Below, piece after piece: positions 60,646 to 64,000 of a stretch of DNA of 64,000 nt; the stretch's first letter is position 1; every line of letters starts with the position of its first letter. The notes under the pieces were generated by a model, which saw only the letters and a program-made list of their open reading frames with translations, did not search any database and was not told where the DNA came from. The translations under genes and the position numbers were made by a program. This DNA comes from Narthecium ossifragum (Eukaryota; Streptophyta; Magnoliopsida; Dioscoreales; Nartheciaceae): NCBI GenBank assembly GCA_963920575.1, contig OY986975.1, positions 17,825,897 through 17,889,896 of the forward strand, given 5' to 3'.

Positions 60646-63645
60646 TTATTCGTCAGCTAACGAATTCAGTGCATCATTTTCATCCCCAAGCCCTGCAAAT
60701 TAAGGGAATGAATTAGCTTTATGGTACGTGGTTAGCTTTATCCTACGTGATTACAAGTTAACTTCTACATGGAGTAGCTTTATCCTAAGTTAACTATAAC
60801 TATTGGTTGGGTGGCACGGTGGCACGGTGGCACGGGGCCCCATGTAGTTCACGTATATAGGAGAGAGCAAAAGGGAAAAGAAAGCCTCACCAATTGGTGC
60901 GTATGTCGGTAAGCTAACAGTTCTGTGACATGAGCTCTTCAAGATGGACGATCCCGGTAAAATACTGGATTTAAGGTCACAATCACGAGGCTGAAACAGA
61001 AATTTAGCATTAGTTAAAACTAGATTTTGATGGCAAATTTTAAATTATATTAGCTGTAATTAATCGTATATTACAAGGATATGGAAATGAGAAAGTTAGG
61101 GCTGACCGTGAAATCCTTGTAGAAGCATAAATGTAGTTCCTCCAGCGCATCATGTTTACAATCCAAAGAAGGTGTAGTCCCTACAGCTTTTTTGATAGTG
61201 GCAATGATGTCTTTGACTGGATAACTCTCACCATTTGAGGCTTGAATACCTGCACTCTCCAAAATTCTCTGCAAACAACACAAACCAAACAAAGCATGGA
61301 TGAAGGCAAGTGTTTCCTACTTTTAAGTTTCCAATCTTCATGCATTACACACATGGCAGCAAAAACATGTATGATACCTAAGTCTCATATGTATATATTG
61401 CATTGATTGTGACAATAAAATCCCTATACCTTTCGAATTCTTCAAAAAATAATGAAATCAAAGGAAAAGATAACGTTGGCATAAACATCTGAGTACTGTG
61501 GATGAAGGTAAAGAACACCGAGAGAAATAGATGGTCTTATTTGTTCGTCCTGGCTGCTACATTTTCCTATCTTAACCAAAGCCCCTATTGCTTTCTGAAA
61601 GAATGCACCTCGTCTGTCTTTCAAGCCATGTCTCCGTGACAGAACTGCAATTTTGATAGCAAAAACATTTCATCTGTCCTCCTTGTCTAGAGTCTATATA
61701 GTTCAGGGAGGTTTAGATAACTAATCATGGTTACATGATCACACACAGTGTCCAAACTTAGCAATCCTGCTTGCCAACTAACATTTAAACCTTAAAGTAG
61801 GCCAAATCTTAATATTGCCCTAAACATAAAAATTCAGACAGTTTAACTAGGTGGTTGATGTCAGCTTCATAGCCAACTGCAATACTCTTCTCCTTCTTCC
61901 ATAATCCTTATCAACAAATAGCTTCCGTTCAGAATCAACTGTTAGACACAGAAACAATCAACATGCAGTATAAATGGGAATGTAGTCCAAACTCAGCAGA
62001 GCAAAGACTAGTGGAATTGGGACACTCTTCCTGTGTCTTATTTAGTAGGTTTTAGGACGATTCATGAAACTGATTATCTTAAGATCAATGTAGTCCTAAA
62101 GATCCATGGAGGTTTATTTCAACATGTAGAAACTAAATCAAACAAAAATATGATTTTCTTTTTGAATTTCAATCCTATGTTTTGATATCGATAAAGTTAT
62201 TTATATTGCTATGTGCTGATACAAAAGTGAACCATAAAGACGGAATATAAAAAAAAGTAGAAAAATTATCGATAGTGATTAGTCACTAATAAGCTTATCC
62301 CTAAAGACAACTTGATTTCAGTAGCCCATGCTTTACAGAAAACATGTAACCGGTGCCAACTGCATATTGATCCCAACCAATTTCTTCAAGTTTTGTGCGA
62401 GAAGTAACTAGTTTTTTAATGTCGACATGAGTTTAAAGATTGTACATGTAATACTAACCGTTATGTTGTATTTAGAGTACAACTCTAGGGTCTTGTTGAA
62501 GTAACTGTATTCATCTTTTATAACTGGATAGGAGCATGTTCCATGCTTTTCTGCAAGCAACAGAACCAAAAATCAGGAATAAATGATCCATTGGATGAAA
62601 ATGCAGATAGAAACATGATAATGGAATAGTAACTGACTTTGTATGCCACTCAAAGATTCCAACTGAAACCTAGTATGATTTTTTCCCTAGACTGTTTCAA
62701 AGAGTGCTCCCAGAGTTTAGGCACGAGCAAAAGACAGCAGAAAGCACCAATAGGCCATTTGCTGAATCTGTCATCATACCATGTCTGTGCCCTAGGCCCT
62801 AGGATTTTCATCAAACTAGCACGATTATGCGATAATGCTCCATAATTCTTTGTATGTAGTATCTAACAATAGAGATTTTCTTATTCGTCATTCCCAGTAA
62901 ACTTTTGAGAACATAACCTACCAAACTATTTTTAGATTCCCATGCAACACAGAAGAGTGGATTACAGGATCTTAATTTGGTGGTTTATTACACATAAGCC
63001 ACCATCCAGTTAACCTCTAAGTAACAGGGCTTGTAAACGTTTTTAGCTTACTTGAGTGGTTTTGATTTATCTAGTTGGAGTTAGACACAAAGGATCTCTA
63101 CAATCATCCAATTTGTTTGCTTTGAAACACAAATATGGAAATACACAAATTACCTACTTCAATTTCCTTCATTTGGAATATAAAGATTTGGTCAGAAACA
63201 AAACATAAAGAAGGAAGAACTAGTATCAATAAGCATCCCATGAGAAAGTTTGAGATATATTACCCCACTGCAGGATCCAATTGGTAATCAGCACATGAGC
63301 CACAAGCATAAAGAAGTGCATTAGTTACATAAAGTGAAAACTACAGAATAGGTAAACACAGCTAAAAATTTGTTTTTACCTCATGTCCCCAAAATGGTCC
63401 CTTTCCACCATGACAAAGAGAGGAAGAGCTACAGCTTAAAGATGGCCAATACTTGTCAAGCAATGGGATCAAAGATGAGATCTGTATAAGGATAAAATTA
63501 GCAGTGTGGGCACATAAAGAAGAAAATGTTTAATGAATCAATATGCCAAAATATTGTAGCAGCACCTTCTTCATATCAAAATCAGAGCTAGAGCCTCCAC
63601 AGCATGATGGCCAACTTCCATCATTGTAATCGGTCCAGAGCCCAT
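60646..63645 (-). CDS. RNS2: RNase T2, RNS2-like (5' exons outside window)
   Basis: Exons seen: 63566-63645, 63380-63481, 63264-63267 (4-nt microexon), 62459-62550, 61107-61268, 60891-60990, 60646-60692 (stop TAA). T2 ribonucleases cut RNA through a 2',3'-cyclic phosphate; RNS2 does so in vacuole and ER and recycles rRNA. Visible: active site I as (H)GLWTDYNDG, with the catalytic His codon split by the upstream intron; cysteines in WPSCCGG and WPSLSC; active site II as GHEWEKHGTC, of which W-E needs the microexon; then [18 protein letters not shown] and PRDC. The tail [15 protein letters not shown] extends past the catalytic domain as in RNS2-class proteins. Introns contain insertions, including 60720-60860 with GGTGGCAC tandem units. 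The signal peptide and first exons must lie beyond 64000. Confidence 0.9.
63264..63267 (-). other. RNS2: 4-nt coding microexon (TGGG) of the RNS2-like gene
   Basis: Minus strand: ..CCTGCAG|TGGG|GTAATA.. has a sound acceptor and donor. The exon before ends in GAG (GHE) at 63380 and the one after begins AAAAGCATGG at 62550. Only TGGG plus AA restores codons TGG GAA for the family motif HEWEKHGTC and keeps the frame. Confidence 0.75.
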
Positions 63646-64000
63646 CTGTAACATGACATTTGCAATCACCTCTTAGGTAATGGAATAGCTAGCTACCACA
63701 GTCTTATTGTGGAGAGAAATATATAGATCTTTTATTGCTCGAAAGTCGACGCATCTATTGTTGTGGATCAAAAATTGTGAACAAGGAGTAAAGGACTGCC
63801 AGTTCAAAGAAAAAAAAGGGGGATTTGTCAAATAGTCTTCTAGGTGATAGGAACTTGTCATTTAGTCTCCTAACAAATGGTTTAAGCATTTTAGTACCCT
63901 ATCTAGATTATAGGACCAAAATACCCCTCAAACCCCCCCACCCCCACCCACGTGACCCACCCCGTCCCCGGCGTCACCCCCCAACCCCGTCCCCGGCGTC
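63646..64000. other. Intron of the RNS2-like gene with start of a transposon end
   Basis: About 63817-64000 has the look of a MULE terminus: GGATTTGTCAAATAGTC, a run of phrases like TTTAGTACCCTA and ACCAAAATACCCC, then CCCACGTGACCC and a C-rich tandem (CCCCGTCCCCGGCGTC twice). The element is cut by the window edge. Upstream exons of the gene are not seen. Confidence 0.4.

Overview
The window is nuclear DNA of a flowering plant. Every host gene is a plant type with GT-AG introns, and the spaces between genes are filled with plant transposons. The rice-like N-terminus of the CASTOR gene hints at a monocot, but this is weak and I do not name a species.

Layout. (1) 1-10.7 kb is a transposon nest. 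A MULE (1240-6630, 9-bp target duplication) was entered by an hAT element (1653-6179) that holds an unknown ORF and a broken Copia gag with its LTR. Next comes a Pack-MULE (6733-9108, 9-bp duplication) carrying a captured UDP-glycosyltransferase fragment, then small Helitrons. (2) 10.77-25.37 kb, plus strand: CASTOR, a nuclear-envelope ion channel, reconstructed in 12 coding exons. It has a pair of tandem 99-nt alternative exons at the linker and start of the second RCK domain. (3) 26.58-36.64 kb, minus strand: a chloroplast rhodanese-like membrane protein (At3g59780 type), 13 coding exons, two of its introns GC-AG. It converges on CASTOR. (4) 37.3-51.3 kb is a second transposon field: a Copia element with both LTRs and a 5-bp duplication, several Helitrons sitting in TA or TG repeats, a MULE with deleted transposase and a GRF zinc-finger gene, and an hAT C-terminal relic. 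(5) 51.5-64 kb is gene dense: RPL5 (plus), an unrecognised two-exon gene (plus), a chloroplast thioredoxin-fold protein of the MRL7 type (plus), and an RNS2-type T2 ribonuclease (minus, 5' part outside the window) whose active-site motif depends on a 4-nt microexon.

The host genes serve separate jobs (symbiotic or nuclear calcium signalling, plastid membrane, ribosome, plastid transcription, vacuolar RNA turnover) and do not form a pathway. The most interesting signals are the CASTOR tandem exons, the RNS2 microexon, the Pack-MULE gene capture, and a CACGTG motif shared by the terminal repeats of unrelated MULEs. All exon borders were read by eye from splice consensus, reading phase and remembered family sequences; no alignment or transcript was available.
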